A stretch of 52,076 nucleotides of DNA. Source: a virus. The stretch covers positions 1 to 52,076 of the IMG/VR virus record IMGVR_UViG_3300025120_000078. One strand, written 5' to 3'. The translations under genes were made by a program, and so were the position numbers. The notes under the pieces were generated by a model that was not told the origin of the DNA, did no database searches, and worked only from the letters and a program-made list of their open reading frames with translations. Positions 50,343 to 52,076 of the stretch are shown one piece after another (positions within the stretch are counted from its first letter, which is position 1; each line of letters opens with the position of its first letter).

Positions 50343-50531
50343 TTAAACTTTATTTAATTTAGTTATTGGGAATGTTCCTTTGTATCCTAATTCAAGCGCT
50401 CTATTAAAACACATTCTCATAAGAAAAGGCCTACTCCAATTTTGATCCATTATAATTTTATTTATTTCATTAAGATCCGCCTTGTTTATATATTCTTGCG
50501 TGTATTTTACTCTTACTTTATATGCTTTCAT
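50343..50531 (-). CDS. Small basic early protein
   Basis: 62 residues (MKAYKVRVKYTQEYINKADLNEINKII...), basic, with a helix around PFLMRMCFNRALELGYKG. No family recognised. 3 bp after the 160-residue gene. Confidence 0.6.
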   Translation of the reverse strand: MKAYKVRVKYTQEYINKADLNEINKIIMDQNWSRPFLMRMCFNRALELGYKGTFPITKLNKV

Positions 50532-50534
50532 AAC

Positions 50535-51017
50535 TTATTTATTTTTACTTTCAATTATTACTTCTTGGTTTTCTTCACTTATATTTAATAAGTCATTTAT
50601 TTCATCGTGTATTGTATCTTGTATTTCAAATGGGTAATTTCCTTCTTTATATTCTATAAATTCATTGTCAATTAAAAAATTTACAATTCTTATTGATACA
50701 TCTCGCGTGTCATCGTTTGTTACTAAGGGATCGTAAAGCAATTCTTTAAATAATTGATTTACATTAATAAAATAATTTGCGTACTTTCCTCGTTCACTGC
50801 AACAATTATAATACTCGTACTCATTTACCATTGTTTCAAACTTTTCAGAAGATCCGTTATTTAACAACATTGGGCTTGTCCAGGCATTATTTAACATCAT
50901 ATTGCAAGCGTTTAAATAAAGGTCACCGCCTTTGTCATATACTTTTTTAGCCTCTGTTTTATTTACTTGCTTTACGTGTGTATTACCTATTTTTATAAAT
51001 TGATTTTTATACTTCAT
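50535..51017 (-). CDS. Early protein of unknown function with hairpin leader
   Basis: 160 residues, helical and acidic (ending IIESKNK). Blocks such as NACNMMLNNAWTSPMLLNNG and YYNCCSERGKYANYFINVNQL are not known to me. The ATG is 15 nt after a GNRA-loop hairpin (51032-51049) that is duplicated before the 88-residue gene, suggesting shared post-transcriptional control. Confidence 0.6.
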   Translation of the reverse strand: MKYKNQFIKIGNTHVKQVNKTEAKKVYDKGGDLYLNACNMMLNNAWTSPMLLNNGSSEKFETMVNEYEYYNCCSERGKYANYFINVNQLFKELLYDPLVTNDDTRDVSIRIVNFLIDNEFIEYKEGNYPFEIQDTIHDEINDLLNISEENQEVIIESKNK

Positions 51018-51031
51018 AACTTTGGTATTAT

Positions 51032-51049
51032 GGGAGCGTTTCCGCTCCC
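51032..51049 (-). promoter_or_regulatory. GNRA-loop leader hairpin, copy 1
   Basis: On the minus strand gggagcg-GAAA-cgctccc: a perfect 7-bp GC-rich stem with a GNRA tetraloop, in the 41-bp gap between two genes and 15 nt before the ATG at 51017. No T-tract follows, so it does not look like an intrinsic terminator. The flanks (tataaacca before, aatacc after) are also conserved in copy 2. Confidence 0.8.
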
Positions 51050-51058
51050 TGGTTTATA

Positions 51059-51223
51059 CTACTTTATTAAATTTCTGATTGCTGAAACTTCTATCGTTCC
51101 ATATTTATCGTGTACCTTACTTAAATACTCTTTGGCCTCAATAAATCGCGCTTCTGTTATCGCGTTTTCGTATTGATTGCGGAATTTTATTAACTCCGTT
51201 ATCTCTGTTTTTATCTTCGGCAT
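51059..51223 (-). CDS. Small helical early protein
   Basis: 54 residues from ATG 51223 (MPKIKTEITELIKFRNQYENAI...). An in-frame ATG at 51256 would add 11 residues but overlap the lipoprotein gene by 46 bp; the inner start overlaps by 13 bp and fits better. Charged amphipathic helices, ends VSAIRNLIK. No family recognised. It is followed by the first GNRA hairpin. Confidence 0.5.
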   Translation of the reverse strand: MPKIKTEITELIKFRNQYENAITEARFIEAKEYLSKVHDKYGTIEVSAIRNLIK

Positions 51224-51384
51224 CTTGTATATTTTTGACGTTTTGCGTTCCAACATTTTTTGGTATACATTTTCTTTTTAAACTTTGACGTTTTGCATTG
51301 CCTGGAGGCGCTACAACTTGTTAGCGTTGGCGTTACAAATATTAAACAAATTACTATTGTGATTATTTTCTTAAAATTTTTCAT
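51211..51384 (-). CDS. Small predicted lipoprotein (57 residues)
   Basis: ATG at 51384, 2 bp after the stop of the 88-residue gene; TAA at 51211-51213. The N-terminus is a signal peptide with charged start (MKNFKK), hydrophobic core (IITIVICLIFVTPT) and lipobox LTSC with Cys24. The mature part is Lys/Arg-rich with three more Cys (QCKTSK, KKCWNAK, RCRR). It could be a spanin-like lysis factor or a superinfection-exclusion lipoprotein, but it sits in the early arm, which favours the latter. No family named. Confidence 0.65.
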   Translation of the reverse strand: MKNFKKIITIVICLIFVTPTLTSCSASRQCKTSKFKKKMYTKKCWNAKRQKYTRCRR

Positions 51385-51386
51385 AT

Positions 51387-51653
51387 CTATTGAAATTTAA
51401 ACTCTCTTGTTATTCTTGTTTTGTTTGTTGGGCTTGTGCTTGTTAATTTTACTACGTTGTAGCCTCTACAAGTATACGAGCGCTCCGCGTGTTCTTTTCC
51501 TCCTGCTCTTCTGAAGGCCTTTAACGTTTCGTCTTTAGTGATTAAATTATATACGCTTTCTGATATTTCATACACCGTGCTAACTCCAGGTAAAAAAGTC
51601 GTTTTTGTACTTGGGTTTTTTTCTTGCTTTGTTCTTGTCATTGTAATAGTCAT
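51387..51653 (-). CDS. Small basic early protein with hairpin leader
   Basis: 88 residues, basic and Thr-rich (MTITMTRTKQEKNPSTKTTF...). A second Met at residue 5 could be the start. Beta-rich, no motif recognised; ends ITREFKFQ. The ATG is 17 nt after copy 2 of the GNRA hairpin. Confidence 0.6.
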   Translation of the reverse strand: MTITMTRTKQEKNPSTKTTFLPGVSTVYEISESVYNLITKDETLKAFRRAGGKEHAERSYTCRGYNVVKLTSTSPTNKTRITREFKFQ

Positions 51654-51669
51654 TTTTTTGCGGTATTGT

Positions 51670-51687
51670 GGGAGCGTTTCCGCTCCC
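51670..51687 (-). promoter_or_regulatory. GNRA-loop leader hairpin, copy 2
   Basis: Same stem-loop as copy 1 (gggagcg-GAAA-cgctccc), 17 nt before the ATG at 51653. Including flanks, about 35 nt are shared with copy 1 with a single difference (T/C after the second arm). Confidence 0.8.
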
Positions 51688-51703
51688 TGGTTTATATTGT
51701 TAT

Positions 51704-51964
51704 TTATTTAGTTAAATTAAATTCTGTTTGTATTGTTTGTATTTCACACCCGCCCCACCAATCATCACAATCAAAGTAAAAAGAAGTTTCAGTAATTATT
51801 TTTTCTTCGTCTTCATTATCGATGTCACAATAGTTTTCGTGGTCGTGGGTTTTTAATTCTTTTTTGAGGTGTTCCTTTGCCTCGTCAAGTGATAAGTAAG
51901 CGCCCAGGGTACGAGAGTCAAAAGGCGTTCCGCCAACATATTCATTTAATAGATATAATTTCAT
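51704..51964 (-). CDS. Acidic early protein of unknown function
   Basis: 86 residues. MKLYLLNEYVGGTPFDSRTLGAYLSLDEAKEHL followed by an acidic HDHENYCDIDNEDEE and DCDDWWGG: a short alpha/beta pattern known to recur among small phage early proteins, function unknown. It starts 4 bp after the stop of a gene cut by the window edge. Confidence 0.6.
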   Translation of the reverse strand: MKLYLLNEYVGGTPFDSRTLGAYLSLDEAKEHLKKELKTHDHENYCDIDNEDEEKIITETSFYFDCDDWWGGCEIQTIQTEFNLTK

Positions 51965-51968
51965 AATA

Positions 51969-52076
51969 TTATTTATTTAGTTTAGAATTTAGTTTTAAAA
52001 TGTGGTAAGCCATAAAATTGAAATAGTTATCAATTATATTTTTTGTCGTGTTCTTTTCGTTTGGGTAGGTGTCTAC
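51969..52076 (-). CDS. C-terminal fragment of an early protein
   Basis: An open frame enters from the right edge and ends at TAA 51969-51971, giving 35 residues (VDTYPNEKNTTKNIIDNYFN then FMAYHILKLNSKLNK). Operon spacing (4 bp to the next ATG) supports it. No family recognised from this fragment. Confidence 0.5.
   Translation of the reverse strand, partial: VDTYPNEKNTTKNIIDNYFNFMAYHILKLNSKLNK

Noticed and set aside
51300-51345. GC-richer stretch looking like a non-coding repeat or recombination site
   Set aside because: It is coding: on the minus strand it encodes the lipobox region (TPTLTSCSAS) of the small lipoprotein.
1-52076. tRNA genes, CRISPR arrays, insertion sequences, integrase or attachment sites
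   Set aside because: No cloverleaf, repeat-spacer array, transposase or recombinase signature was noticed on either strand, though small tRNAs could be missed by eye.
1-52076. Alternative genetic code as in some crAss-like phages
   Set aside because: TAA, TAG and TGA each end genes of recognisable length (TAG ends the major capsid and 834-residue fibre genes), and no family is interrupted by an in-frame stop.

Overview
The window is a 52 kb piece of an AT-rich tailed-phage genome (Caudoviricetes, short-tailed podovirus architecture), most likely infecting a marine Flavobacteriia/Bacteroidota host. The host inference rests on repeated -7 boxes of the Bacteroidota type (TAnnTTTG: TATCTTTG, TAACTTTG, TATATTTG), the lack of Shine-Dalgarno sequences (starts sit in A/T-rich leaders), and protein families common in marine Bacteroidota and crAss-like phages. 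TAA, TAG and TGA all end genes, so the standard bacterial code applies. Both ends are open: a gene is cut at position 1 and another at 52076. I see no DNA polymerase, endolysin or integrase, so the genome is probably incomplete here or those genes lie outside.

Left arm (1-38 kb, + strand, late genes): two small basic proteins and a 3-TM-family holin (1-1046); a tail-fibre/adhesin module of four proteins that share N- and C-terminal domains in different combinations (1096-8280); a tandem GroES-like protein and a 2-oxoglutarate/Fe(II) oxygenase (8510-9651); packaging and capsid genes in canonical order, TerL, portal, scaffold, major capsid protein (9729-17410); an insulated small abundant-looking protein (18350-18628) flanked by terminator-promoter junctions; head-tail connector and tail-tube proteins with a 1616-residue stabilisation/nozzle protein (18715-25470); accessory tail proteins, a GNAT acetyltransferase, and three probable internal/ejection proteins including one of 2430 residues (27813-37806).

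Right arm (38-52 kb, - strand, early/replication genes, convergent with the late genes at ~38.04 kb): DnaA-domain-IV-like helix-turn-helix proteins, VRR-NUC nuclease, SF2 helicase, VirE-N primase/helicase fusion, SSB-like protein, a lambda-exo/YqaJ-type exonuclease paired with a Sak3-type (DUF1071) annealing protein, a DUF3310 protein, and a long run of small, mostly unrecognised early genes. These are packed with ATGA/TAATG overlaps. Reading the gaps revealed extra tiny genes: 38, 35, 35 and 57 residues, the last a predicted lipoprotein.

No stretch above 300 bases lacks a gene. The two largest gaps, 43860-44090 and 45248-45432, both look functional: the first holds a terminator and an AT-rich candidate origin, the second a candidate structured RNA with several long complementary segments. 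The right arm also carries a strong local excess of CCWGG motifs and a duplicated GNRA-loop hairpin in two leaders. All homology calls are from motif recognition by eye; no database search was possible.
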